NCBI RefSeq assembly: GCF_023715505.1
Contig: NZ_JAMBOH010000002.1
Span: 434,001-498,000 of the forward strand
Origin: Neobacillus cucumis
Lineage (GTDB): Bacteria > Bacillota > Bacilli > Bacillales_B > DSM-18226
Direction of reading: 5' to 3'
DNA length: 64,000 nucleotides
Numbering within the stretch: position 1 is the stretch's first letter; each line of letters begins with the position of its first letter. Positions 17,729 through 30,010 of this stretch are shown piece after piece. Below the pieces are notes generated by a model that did not search any database, had not been told where the DNA came from, and worked only from the letters and a program-made list of their open reading frames with translations. A program made the translations under genes and the position numbers.

Positions 17729-18643
17729 TCAAGTAAGCGCCTTACCAAAGGATTCAACCATTTCTCTTCTATGATAGAAGATTCCATGAGCGATTTTGTC
17801 CTCTGTCCAAGTGATTGTAGGGAAATCTGGATATGTGATATATCCTCCCGAATAAGCTTCGTTTCGGTTTCCAGATGGATCAAAAAAATAAGTTGTTTCT
17901 GCTCTGGTTATAGCATGACGAGTTGGTGTTACTTCAATTGGTACATCATATCTTGCCAATAAGTCCGCGGCCTTTAACACTTCGTACCAATTATCAACCT
18001 TGAAGGCTGCATGGTGCAATTTATTATCTGGCCCTTTAATAAAGGCAATATCATGAGCCTTTCCATTTTGTGCATACATAAAGCTGCCAACCATGTCTTC
18101 TCCATCCAAAGTCTCGATTCTTTCACTCTGAAACATGCCTAGTGCTTCTGTGAATAACCTTGTAATCGTTTTCAAATCATCGCCAGTTAGTAGAACATGA
18201 TCCAAACGATGAGGTGCAATCCCTCTTATTTCATCTGGCCAAGGATGCGGATTTAAGGTGCCTGTCTTCTTGCCCAGTTGTTTAATTTCGTGATAAAGCT
18301 CCATTTGGTGCCCTGTTGGCAGCGTAACACGAATGGCTTCTCCTTCAGCAAGACGAGTTCCTTTCGAAATCCTTTTTGTTGTACAGCCGAATTGCTCGAC
18401 CTGTCTTTCGTAAAATTCGAGATCCACTTCATTCCGTACTTTAAAAGCAAAATGGTCGAGACCAGGTGAATCCGCCTCTTGTAGTACGAGGCTATGATGA
18501 TCAAATTCATCCCAAGCCTTAAGATAGACTCTTCCCGAACTTCTTCCCACTACTTCTAATCCAATGATATTCGTATAATAGTTAATAGATTCTTCAAGAT
18601 CTAGTACCCTTAATTCGGCTCTTCCAATTCTCATAATCGTCAT
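17729..18643 (-). CDS. Type I extradiol (catechol 2,3-) dioxygenase
   Basis: About 304 residues, two vicinal-oxygen-chelate modules. The catalytic C-terminal module has iron ligands in HRLDHVLL (His near 149), KLHHAAF (His near 212) and the Glu in NRNEAYSGG (near 264); conserved Tyr and His surround them. This matches XylE-type meta-cleavage enzymes. The start is the ATG at 18,643 (MTIMRIGRAELRV) after AAGGAGTGG; an upstream in-frame start at 18,718 adds a non-conserved tail. It is the promoter-proximal gene of the aromatic cassette. Confidence 0.9.
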   Translation of the reverse strand: MTIMRIGRAELRVLDLEESINYYTNIIGLEVVGRSSGRVYLKAWDEFDHHSLVLQEADSPGLDHFAFKVRNEVDLEFYERQVEQFGCTTKRISKGTRLAEGEAIRVTLPTGHQMELYHEIKQLGKKTGTLNPHPWPDEIRGIAPHRLDHVLLTGDDLKTITRLFTEALGMFQSERIETLDGEDMVGSFMYAQNGKAHDIAFIKGPDNKLHHAAFKVDNWYEVLKAADLLARYDVPIEVTPTRHAITRAETTYFFDPSGNRNEAYSGGYITYPDFPTITWTEDKIAHGIFYHRREMVESFGKALT

Positions 18644-19039
18644 TTTCTTCCACTCCTTAGCTTGGTTCGGTATGTATTCATTATAGTATTTAAAATTTTC
18701 AGAATATACGATTAACAATACTAATTTTCAAGCTATTTTCCACACTCTTTAGTGTGTTCTATACTATTCCCATTGGTACTATGTCAATTTTGGATATACT
18801 TTGCACTTATTTTAAGTGTTATTTTGCAGATCCAACTTTAAAACACAGCTACCTTCTTATGTGAAGATAAGCTGGGTTTCTCACTTTTACTATTTTTCTA
18901 AATAGCGAGTTTTGGAACATAGAAGACAAATGGGTCATCAAAATTTTCACTGTAGGGGTTATTTCGCAAATCCAGCACATTTCGGAGTGTTCACCATTTT
19001 TTAATTTTGCATAATGCGACTAACCTTTTTCGACTGCAC

Positions 19040-19326
19040 AATGTACATCCGCAAGACCTCCCAGGGTAAGACAACTATCTTTCCTCTTTTACTCGCCTGA
19101 TTTACCCTACAAAGTTCCGCACATCTTTTGGACTTTGACTTGTTATGAAGCCTTATCCCTTTGTAGAGCCTTGGTATCAGATTTCTGTTCGTCGAGCCAA
19201 GATTTTATTCCACGCTTCCTTCAGCCCTTACCTCATGATAAGTACCTTGCGCTTCCTTAGTGGTTGGTCGATGTGTACCCCCACAGTGGACTTTCACCAC
19301 CTAGATAGTTGCCATGCCTTGCACAC
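19040..19326 (-). mobile_element. Group II intron remnant, 5' part only
   Basis: Read on the minus strand the segment starts GTGTGC, matching the GUGYG 5' end of group II introns. It continues with domain-I-like runs such as AGGTGGTGAAAGTCCAC, ACCACTAAGGAAGCGCAAGG and GACGAACAGAAATCTGATAC, which recur in bacterial group II introns. Its 5' end abuts the bgl terminator at 19,331-19,356, the usual site of class C introns. No reverse transcriptase frame follows. The 3' limit is uncertain, and 18,644-19,040 holds nothing I can name. A 77-codon plus-strand frame over the region is a shadow. Confidence 0.6.
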
Positions 19327-19330
19327 ATAT

Positions 19331-19356
19331 AAAAGGGCTACCTCAGTAGCCCTTAA
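19331..19356 (-). terminator. Terminator after the phospho-beta-glucosidase gene
   Basis: On the minus strand AAGGGCTACTGAGGTAGCCCTTTTAT forms an eight-pair stem with a T-rich tail, 18 bases past the stop codon. The intron remnant begins five bases beyond. Confidence 0.85.
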
Positions 19357-19374
19357 TAAAGTGATTAAAAGAAA

Positions 19375-22798
<3,424 letters not shown>

Positions 22799-22861
22799 TT
22801 ATATATTGTTTTTTGTTTTTTTCTAACTTTTATTAACCTTTCATGCGGTAAAAAATGAATG

Positions 22862-22932
22862 TAATAAAAAAAACCTAAATCAAACATTCAAAATTGATTG
22901 TTTGATTTAGGTTTTGCCGTTGGTTACAACCC
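22862..22932 (-). promoter_or_regulatory. RAT-like antiterminator site and terminator between bglG and bglP
   Basis: A 16-pair terminator stem (arms at 22,870-22,886 and 22,899-22,915) with a minus-strand T-run. Overlapping its upstream arm is GGGTTGTAACC-AAC-GGCAAAACC, which has both conserved edges of a BglG/LicT ribonucleic antiterminator, but is shorter (23 bases, normally about 29). The antiterminator protein probably binds here to allow bglP-bglH transcription. Confidence 0.65.
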
Positions 22933-22937
22933 TAAAA

Positions 22938-23777
22938 TCATGCATTATTATTTTTTACTACTCTTTCAATATGAATCGTTAAATAAATCATTTCTTCATC
23001 CGTTAACTGGTAGGTATAAGAGCTCTCGATAAACTTCTTTATTTTTTGTGAACACTTATGTGCCTCAGGATATTTCATCTTGATTACATTATATAAATCA
23101 TCATCTGTTGTACTGTTATAATGATTGCCTTTTACTAAACGTTGTGCAAAAAATTTTAGATGCGTAATAAATCGGTAATATGGTAAAGAATTTTCATTAA
23201 ACTCAATCTTATAATGATATCTAACTATAGTTAAGACTTCTTGCATAACTTTTGTCATGTCTTTTACGACTGGCATCTCTTCATTCAATTCAGCATTAAC
23301 AATATGAAGAGCTAAGAAACCTGCTTCATCTTCCGGTAAAATGACACCAAATTGTTCACATATCATATTTAATGCTTCTAATCCAATCTCATATTCATCT
23401 TTATATAATTGCCTAGTTTCCCAAAGTAAACCATTTTTAATAGGCAAATTATTTTTATAACGTTCAATTGCAAAGTGAATATGATCAGTTAAATGAATAT
23501 AAATGCTATCGTTTAATTTCTTTCCTAATTTCATTTTTGCATATGCAATAATTTTTTCAGATATTTCCATATACTCAATTGGCATATCAGCAATTAAGGT
23601 CTTGAACTTTTTCATTATATCTTCGTTTTCTAAAGTGAAAATTTTATCTATTTGTTCTTCGTTGATCTCATCTCCAACTTGTTTTTTAAAAGCTATTCCA
23701 CGTCCGATGATGATGATTTCTTGTTTGTTTTTTGTAGAAATAACTGCATTGTTGTTTAAAATTTTCTCTAATTTCAC
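22938..23777 (-). CDS. licT: BglG/LicT family transcriptional antiterminator
   Basis: About 279 residues: an N-terminal CAT RNA-binding domain (KLEKILNNNAVIS, ending about residue 58) and two PRD regulatory domains (about 65-170 and 172-279). Conserved His are in LTDHIHFAIER, LHIVNAELN and the C-terminal YLTIHIERV. It binds RAT RNA hairpins when beta-glucoside PTS signals its substrate. The start is GTG at 23,777, preceded by GGAGGTGAT; the longer frame from 23,807 overlaps the terminator. RAT/terminator pairs lie both before and after the gene, as in E. coli bglGFB. Confidence 0.93.
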   Translation of the reverse strand: MKLEKILNNNAVISTKNKQEIIIIGRGIAFKKQVGDEINEEQIDKIFTLENEDIMKKFKTLIADMPIEYMEISEKIIAYAKMKLGKKLNDSIYIHLTDHIHFAIERYKNNLPIKNGLLWETRQLYKDEYEIGLEALNMICEQFGVILPEDEAGFLALHIVNAELNEEMPVVKDMTKVMQEVLTIVRYHYKIEFNENSLPYYRFITHLKFFAQRLVKGNHYNSTTDDDLYNVIKMKYPEAHKCSQKIKKFIESSYTYQLTDEEMIYLTIHIERVVKNNNA

Positions 23778-23797
23778 TTTATCACCTCCGATAATAG

Positions 23798-23862
23798 AAA
23801 AAGGCAAAACCCCTACCTCTTTCCAAGGTAAACGGTTTTGCCTGATTTAACAGTTACAATCC
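23798..23862 (-). promoter_or_regulatory. RAT site plus terminator in the bglG leader
   Basis: On the minus strand a 29-base sequence (23,862-23,834) begins GGATTGTAACTG and ends CAGGCAAAACC, a near-exact LicT/BglG RAT. Its 3' part is also the left arm of a terminator (AGGCAAAACC with GGTTTTGCCT at 23,811-23,802) followed by a T-run. The two structures exclude each other, giving autoregulated antitermination. Confidence 0.9.
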
Positions 23863-23987
23863 GTGCTGTATACGTTAACAGTACTTTATCATATGATTTT
23901 TGGATTAGCAATATATTTTTTCAAAAAGGTTAAAATCAACTATCTTGCCCCATTAGCAAAAATGTGAGAGATTTTTTCACGATAAAT

Positions 23988-24533
23988 CTATATAATCCTG
24001 TCTAATAAATCCCCCACTTTTTCTGCCATTTCCTGCGGTGGATAAGGCATGTCGTTTTTTAGCCACCATTCCACTACACCTACGTATGCATTTGCAACAA
24101 ATTCGGCAACTATATCTTTATTTTGACCGAGATTTTTGCCTTTTGTTACATCAACGTCTTTTTTGAATTCTTCGATATTATGTTGAACAAACCGGCTACG
24201 AAAATAAGGGGCTCCTTCACTTGTTATCATCGTCGAAAAAAATAAATAATTACTTTCAAGATATTCCATGCAGAGTACGGTCGCTTCTATCCAATCCATT
24301 TCAGCTTCCAACTCACAAAGTTTAGCCATATTATTGATATGTTCTTCTATAATCTTATCCAACAGATCAAATTTATCCAAGTAATGCAAATAAACAGTTG
24401 CACGGTTAATATTTGCCCTGTCAGCAATATCTTGAATGGTAATGCTATCGAAATTTCTTTCTGACATTAATTCAAGAAATGCTTTTTTAATTGCTTCTTG
24501 AGTTCTAGCAACCCTTCTATCGACTTTTGTCAT
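23988..24533 (-). CDS. TetR/AcrR family transcriptional regulator
   Basis: A 181-residue TetR-type repressor. The N-terminal HTH reads TQEAIKKAFLELMSERNFDSITIQDIADRANINRATVYLHYLDKFDLLDKII (shown in pieces: IADRANINRATVYLHY is the recognition region near residues 36-51). The C-terminal ligand domain ends with GVVEWWLKNDMPYPPQEMAEKVG, typical of the TetR_C_8-like group in Firmicutes. It is divergent from the SDR gene at 25,168, and a palindrome at 24,577-24,600 lies just upstream, so control of both is likely. Confidence 0.88.
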   Translation of the reverse strand: MTKVDRRVARTQEAIKKAFLELMSERNFDSITIQDIADRANINRATVYLHYLDKFDLLDKIIEEHINNMAKLCELEAEMDWIEATVLCMEYLESNYLFFSTMITSEGAPYFRSRFVQHNIEEFKKDVDVTKGKNLGQNKDIVAEFVANAYVGVVEWWLKNDMPYPPQEMAEKVGDLLDRII

Positions 24534-24576
24534 GTTAAAACACCCTGCTTTCTTGAGAAAATCAACAATTTTTATC

Positions 24577-24600
24577 GATTTGTTGCGTAAACAACAAATC
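24577..24600. promoter_or_regulatory. Perfect palindrome, candidate TetR operator
   Basis: Arms GATTTGTTG and CAACAAATC are perfect inverted repeats separated by six bases, 44 bases upstream of the TetR-family start. Size and place fit autoregulation; binding is inferred. Confidence 0.55.
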
Positions 24601-24980
24601 CGGTTAAATTAACGAGTTTTATGTATTGTTTTGTTTATAGTTATATTATAAATTATTGACAGATGTCGTGAAAACATCAATTGTAATTTTTATTTTACAT
24701 GATGGATGTTATTTAATATGCCAAACTATATTTTTAAGTTAATCAATAGGGTAACAAGGAATCCGTTTCATCAAAACAGGTTTGGCATCAAAATTGCGGC
24801 AGATCTGTACTTTGCCAAAAGTCTTTGATGAGTCAAAGAAACACGCGCCGTTATTATCAGTGCCCCCCATGGTGGTGTTTATGCTCAAAACATGGCAGAG
24901 CGTCAATTCTCGTTTCATTAACGGACACGTTTTCTCACAAGAAGACTTACAGCCATTTTAGATTATTGGAGGTGTTATTA

Positions 24981-25079
24981 ATGATTAATACTAATGCACG
25001 AGCCGTATTCAGTCCAGATAGTCCATTCAAGCTCACTACTATTCAGCGCAGAGATCTTCAAAGGACTTACTTCTTATGA
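24981..25079 (+). pseudogene. 5' stub of a zinc alcohol dehydrogenase (AdhA-like)
   Basis: Starts with ATG after GGAGGTG and encodes 32 residues, NTNARAVFSPDSPFKLTTIQRRDLQ, matching the N-terminus of NAD(P)-dependent AdhA/YahK-type alcohol dehydrogenases. It stops after RTYFL. The remaining roughly 310 residues, including all zinc ligands and the Rossmann fold, are missing, so a deletion has removed most of the gene. The 84-codon frame from 24,825 that contains it is not a gene. Confidence 0.65.
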
Positions 25080-25167
25080 ATTGGTATAATAAAACACCAT
25101 TCTTGTAAATCCTTAGATAATGAAATTTAAAATAATGCAAAACAATTTGAAAGGATGAAAAAACGAA

Positions 25168-25914
25168 ATGACAATTGAAAACAAAGTAGTTATAATCACT
25201 GGAGCTTCATCTGGAATTGGTGAAGCAACTGCAAAATTATTGGCAAGTAAAGGTGCTAAAATTGTTTTGGGCGCTCGTCGTGAAGACAAATTAAAAGCAT
25301 TGACTGAGGAAATTCAAAAAGCTGGTGGACAAGCTGCTTATCGCGTTACAGATGTTGTAAATCCAGATGATAGTCAGCAGCTTGTTCAGCTAGCTAAAGA
25401 CACTTTTGGTGGTGTCGATGTAATCTTCTTGAACGCTGGAATAATGCCTAATTCACCACTTTCCGATTTAAAAACTGAAGAGTGGATCAGTATGGTTGAC
25501 GTTAATATTAAAGGTGTATTGAATGGTATCGCAGCAGTATTGCCAACATTTACATCGCAAAAATCTGGTCATATTATCACTACTTCATCAGTAGCTGGGC
25601 TTAAAGCTTACCCAGGCGGTGCGGTTTATGGCGCAACAAAGTGGGCTGTTCGTGATTTAATGGAAGTTTTGCGTATGGAATCTGCCCAAGAAGGTACTAA
25701 CATCCGCACAGCAACTATTTATCCGGCAGCTATCAACACGGAATTGTTGGGTACGATTACTGATAAGAATGTTTCAGAAGGTATGACTGCGTTGTACGAA
25801 CAATATGGTATTTCACCTGATCGAGTTGCCAATGTTGTAGCATTCGCGATTGATCAGCCAGAAGATACGAACGTTAATGAGTTTACAATAGGACCAACAA
25901 GTCAACCTTGGTAA
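25168..25914 (+). CDS. Short-chain dehydrogenase/reductase (classical SDR)
   Basis: A 248-residue oxidoreductase with nucleotide motif TGASSGIG (residues 10-17), NAG (near 89), catalytic Ser in TTSSVAG (near 140), and YGATK with the catalytic Tyr and Lys (near 154-158). The R of GARRED after beta-2 points to NADP(H). The substrate is unknown; related proteins reduce aldehydes or ketones. It is divergent from the TetR-type gene and followed by a strong terminator. Confidence 0.92.
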   Translation: MTIENKVVIITGASSGIGEATAKLLASKGAKIVLGARREDKLKALTEEIQKAGGQAAYRVTDVVNPDDSQQLVQLAKDTFGGVDVIFLNAGIMPNSPLSDLKTEEWISMVDVNIKGVLNGIAAVLPTFTSQKSGHIITTSSVAGLKAYPGGAVYGATKWAVRDLMEVLRMESAQEGTNIRTATIYPAAINTELLGTITDKNVSEGMTALYEQYGISPDRVANVVAFAIDQPEDTNVNEFTIGPTSQPW

Positions 25915-25961
25915 TAATTACAAGATAAGATAAAATTAAGACTATTCATTTTCTAAAGGTT

Positions 25962-25992
25962 AGGCTGTCGAGGAGACCTCGACAGCCTTTTA
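25962..25992 (+). terminator. Terminator after the SDR gene
   Basis: AGGCTGTCGAGG / CCTCGACAGCCT stem followed by TTTTAAATT. Confidence 0.88.
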
Positions 25993-26110
25993 AATTCCTC
26001 TCATTATTTTATACAGGTTTTAATATTCAACTAGAATTAGTAGTCAAATAGAAACCCCGTTACGATGAGTTTACTAGACCATAAACAGAAACTTGGAGGA
26101 GGAAAATGGT

Positions 26111-26851
26111 ATGAAAAAAAGATTACTTCCATTATTTGCATCGCTGTTAACCCTCACCCTTGTTGCTTGCAACAACATTGGTATTGGTACAAAGGATATT
26201 TCTCAACAAGAAGAGAATTCCTCTGGGGCTAAATCTGGGGAATACGCTGAGATTGGATCTGGGGCTAATCTTGTTAAATTCCCTAAAGACCTAAAAAAAG
26301 GGATAGTGTTTACCACTTACGATCGAGGAGATATTCATGAAGACATCTATGTAAATAGGAAGGAAGCAATTGAAGCAGTGCAAAACGGAAAGGAGCTTCC
26401 GAGCGGCACCATTATCACTCTCGTTGGCTATAAGGATGGAAAGATTGAACAATATTTAGTGATGGAAAAGCGTACCGGCTGGGGCTCCAAATATTCACCG
26501 GAGGAACGTAACGGGGAATGGGAATATCAGCATTTTACTCCTGCCAGAGAAGTGGCTAAAGATAATATTGGACGTTGCTTTTCCTGCCACGCAAATCAGG
26601 AAAGGGATCAATATATTAATTCGTTAGATCAAATGAAAGAGTTTGATTTAGGAAAAGTTGCAAGTTCAAAGAATAGCAGCTCAGAATCCTTAATCGCAGC
26701 AATCCCTGTAGATCACTGGAAGGTAACGGCTCATACTAATGATTCTAAGGATGTAAATAAAGAAGAAAGAAATTTAATAGATGATGAGGAAAAAGCGAAA
26801 AAAATTCAGGATGTTCTGTTGAAGATGTATTTACAGAAATATGATAGCTAA
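26111..26851 (+). CDS. Cytochrome P460-like lipoprotein
   Basis: A 246-residue exported lipoprotein: signal peptide and lipobox LVAC (Cys near residue 20), then a P460-type domain (about 50-215) with VKFPKDLKKGIVF, LPSGTIITLVGYKDG, and one heme c motif CFSCH near residue 160. P460 proteins hold a c-type heme and act on hydroxylamine, nitric oxide or unknown substrates. The lysine cross-link of true P460 cannot be verified here. The start is ATG 26,111 after GGAGGAGG; the TTG at 26,093 is inside that site. The next gene encodes a DUF4405 membrane protein. Confidence 0.8.
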   Translation: MKKRLLPLFASLLTLTLVACNNIGIGTKDISQQEENSSGAKSGEYAEIGSGANLVKFPKDLKKGIVFTTYDRGDIHEDIYVNRKEAIEAVQNGKELPSGTIITLVGYKDGKIEQYLVMEKRTGWGSKYSPEERNGEWEYQHFTPAREVAKDNIGRCFSCHANQERDQYINSLDQMKEFDLGKVASSKNSSSESLIAAIPVDHWKVTAHTNDSKDVNKEERNLIDDEEKAKKIQDVLLKMYLQKYDS

Positions 26852-26933
26852 TGGTTGTGTGCTATTAATAGATTTACATGCACACAATGGGACACAATCT
26901 AGTGATAAATAGGCAATAGAAGAGGTGAATGCT

Positions 26934-27628
26934 TTGAATCGGAAGATGTTATTCAAGCTAGTAAATGACCTTGTTATGACTGTTCTCATGTTGATAGCAA
27001 TGGCTTATTATATCACCGGAAATACGATTCATGAAGTCGTTGGAGTTATGGTACTTTTATTATTTGTTGTCCATAACTCTTTAAATCGACGTTGGTATAA
27101 AGTGATTATAAAGCGAACACATAATTTACGGAGCATCCTACAAATAGTAATCAACCTACTATTTCTTGTAACTATGGTTTTGATGATGATAAGTGCTTGT
27201 TGATTTCCAGTGATTTATTTACCTTTATTCCTATAAATAACGACATGATACTACGGCAAATACATGTTCAGACTGCCTATTGGGGTTTTATCATCGTGGC
27301 AGTACATATAGGATTTTCCTGGGGTATGATTATCAATTCAATGCGGAGGATGACGGGAATAACCGGCACTAACCGTATTCGCACCATTGGGTTGCGTATT
27401 TTGGCGGTGTTAATTGTTGTCTACGGGTTGCATTCTTCCTTCGAGGGAGAAATGGGTTCTAAGCTATTCATTTACAACCCATTTGGGTGGTTCAATGATC
27501 ATTCCACTTTCAGGTTTTTAATTGACCACCTATCTATCATAGGAATCTACATCGCTGGGACACATAATGCTTTGAAATTTATTCAGAGGAAGGAACAAAG
27601 AGGAGTTCAAAAAAACTATACAGTTTAA
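26934..27628 (+). pseudogene. DUF4405 membrane protein (cytochrome b561-like), frameshifted
   Basis: Two overlapping frames make one DUF4405 protein of about 230 residues with four or five membrane segments. The first frame ends LVTMVLMMISAC at 27,203; moving one base near 27,195 continues as LLISSDLFTFIP in the second frame. Conserved histidines in FVVHNSLNRRW, RQIHVQTAYWGF, AVHIGFSWGM and AGTHNALKF are typical heme b ligands in this group. With the upstream cytochrome it may have formed a membrane redox pair. The break is a single base, so an assembly error is possible. Start TTG 26,934 after GAGGTG. Confidence 0.78.
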
Positions 27629-27783
27629 AAGGGATGGATATCAATAGAGAAAACAGCTAAATGGAAACTGTTATCACTCATTGAAAAAGTTATCTAAATG
27701 ATATCGGCAAAGGTAAACCCTTAATTTACTCCCCTTTACACAACTACAAAATAAAACTGTCCTTAAAGAAGGAGATCCATTTT

Positions 27784-28956
27784 ATGACTAAACGAAATAA
27801 CTTGCTGATTTTCATATTGACTATAGGAGTTTTCGGCATCTTAAATACCGAAATGGGGGTTATTGGGTTATTGCCTTCCATTGCTGATCACTTTAATGTC
27901 AGCATATCAAAAGCAGGATGGCTGGTGAGTCTTTTTGCTCTTACTATTGCTGTATCTGGACCAACGATGCCGTTATTGTTTTCCGGAATAAATCGTAAGA
28001 AGGGCATGTTACTTGTATTAGGAGTTTTCGTTTTGGGAAACATTGTATCCATATTTACATCTAACTTTACCATTCTATTAATTGCTCGCATCATTCCAGC
28101 CTTTTTTCATCCAATTTATTGTTCTTTGGCATTTACAGTAGCTGCTTCCTCAGTAAGTAAAGAAGAAGCTCCAAAAGCTGTTTCTAAAGTATTTATAGGA
28201 GTATCTGCTGGAATGGTAGCCGGAGTACCGATTGCAAGTTTTATCGATAGTTCCATTTCGTTTGAAATGGCGATGGCATTCTTTGCTATTGTTAATTCTA
28301 TTGTATTCATTGCAACATTGATCTTTGTACCATCAATACCTGTTGAAGAAAGACTTTCTTATGGTACACAACTTTCCATATTAAAAAAACCTATAATATG
28401 GCTTTCCATCGTGACTGTCATTTTATTAAATTCGGCTATATTTGGGGTATATAGTTATCTTGCTGAATATCTGAAAACAGTAACGAATATGTCTCCGAAT
28501 ACCATAAGTTTAACGTTATTCATCTTTGGTGGAGCCAGTATTATTGGAAACATTGTCACAGGAAAGTTACTTACTCATAGTGCCATTAAGACTGTAGTAT
28601 CTTTTCCTTTGGTATTGGGTGCTGTTTACATCATTTTATTCTTCACAGGGCAGTTTACGGTACCTATGGCAATTATAACTTTAATTTGGGGAATATTGGC
28701 TGGAGGAATCATGGCAAATATTAACCAATATTTGGTTACGTCTTCAGCCCCCGAAGCACCTGATTTTGCCAATGGATTATTTATATCAGCCTGTAACGTA
28801 GGAACAACATTGGGTGCAGCCGTAGGTGGGGTATTTATATCAGGAATGGGTACACAATACGTCGTATTGGTGGGAATCCTATCATTGTTCCTAAGTTTGG
28901 TAACTATCTTACTTAGAAACTACATGTATATACCTACACAACAACTATCTAGATAA
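27784..28956 (+). CDS. MFS transporter, AraJ/YdhP-type
   Basis: A 390-residue major facilitator with about 12 membrane segments. The N-terminal segment contains LNTEMGVIGLLPSIADHFNVSISKAGWLVSLFALT, a hallmark of AraJ/PbuE/Cml-type drug or sugar efflux permeases (given here as two parts: residues about 20-35 and 36-54). Loop FSGINRKKGMLL follows. Such proteins export purines, arabinose-like sugars or drugs; the substrate here is unknown. It has AAGGAG before ATG and stands among redox genes of the island. Confidence 0.88.
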   Translation: MTKRNNLLIFILTIGVFGILNTEMGVIGLLPSIADHFNVSISKAGWLVSLFALTIAVSGPTMPLLFSGINRKKGMLLVLGVFVLGNIVSIFTSNFTILLIARIIPAFFHPIYCSLAFTVAASSVSKEEAPKAVSKVFIGVSAGMVAGVPIASFIDSSISFEMAMAFFAIVNSIVFIATLIFVPSIPVEERLSYGTQLSILKKPIIWLSIVTVILLNSAIFGVYSYLAEYLKTVTNMSPNTISLTLFIFGGASIIGNIVTGKLLTHSAIKTVVSFPLVLGAVYIILFFTGQFTVPMAIITLIWGILAGGIMANINQYLVTSSAPEAPDFANGLFISACNVGTTLGAAVGGVFISGMGTQYVVLVGILSLFLSLVTILLRNYMYIPTQQLSR

Positions 28957-29097
28957 GGAATAAATTTCAATATTCTTTAAGAGCTCTCTATTCATTATTG
29001 ATTTATATTTCCTGCCCTACTGTCTTTTATAAAATTTCTAGGGTGTGGAAAAATCTACTCTAGCCCAAGATTAGTAGCCGAAAAAAGGAGGATATTA

Positions 29098-29809
29098 ATG
29101 TCAAAGGATATAAAAGTTGCACTTGTCACTGGCGGGAATCGAGGAATTGGATATGAACTGGTCAAACAATTAGCTCAGATAGGTTTTAAGGTCATTTTGG
29201 TAAGTCGGGATCCAGAAAAAGGACTTGAAGGTGCGCAAAAACTTAATGAGCCAAATCTTGATGTGTCGTTTCTGGAGATGGATGTAGACAACCAAGAAAG
29301 CATCCGTCAAGCAGCGATTACTGTAAATGAGCGATTTGGAAGATTAGACGTATTGATTAATAATGCTGGCGTGTATTTTGGATGAGAATAAAAAGTTAGT
29401 GGCTATAGATCCTTCTATTTTGGAGAAAACAATGGCAACGAATTTCTTCGGACCTTACCATGTCATCCGTTCCTTTATTCCAATCATGGAAAAACAAGGC
29501 TTTGGGAGAATTATTAATGTTTCCTCAGAATATGGGGCGATGAGCGAAATGTCATATCCAGGAGTAGGAGCTTATAAGTTATCTAAATTTTCCATAAACG
29601 GATTGACACGATTGGTAGCGGCAGAAATCAATGGTGATATCAAAATAAATGCAGTCGATCCGGGATGGGTTAGCTCAGATATGGGTGGACCATCTGCTCC
29701 AAGAACACCCAAGCAAGCAGCCGAGTTAATCCTGTGGTTAGCGACGATTGGACCTGAAGGACCTTCCGGAGGATTCTTTAGAGATGGAAAACCAATATAT
29801 TGGTATTAA
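29098..29809 (+). pseudogene. SDR family carbonyl reductase, broken by a one-base insertion
   Basis: Two frames join into one SDR of about 236 residues: TGGNRGIGYELV (nucleotide binding), NNAGVY, then ILDENKKLVAID, NVSSEYGAMS (Ser), YKLSK (Tyr/Lys) and NAVDPGWVSSDMGG. The break is in the T-run at about 29,377-29,380: removing one T changes VYFG-stop into VYLDENKK. The architecture is like carbonyl reductase CBR1-type SDRs. A sequencing error in the homopolymer is possible. GGAGG precedes the ATG at 29,098. Confidence 0.82.
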
Positions 29810-29935
29810 TACAGTTTAATTATGGTTCGATGAAACTGAATTTCTCAATTATTGTTTAGAATCTAATTAAGGAAAGTTTAAGTGCAACAGTTCACAATCT
29901 TTTTTAAAGAGAGCATTCTGGAAATTTTCCTTAGA

Positions 29936-29980
29936 TAAAAAAGAATATCAGACACTTTATTTGTTAGCGTCTGATATTCT
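29936..29980 (-). terminator. Terminator for the reductase relic
   Basis: Perfect 12-pair stem AGAATATCAGAC / GTCTGATATTCT with a T-run on the minus strand only. Confidence 0.78.
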
Positions 29981-30010
29981 GATCAAATTACATTCTACTA
30001 TCAATTAATA

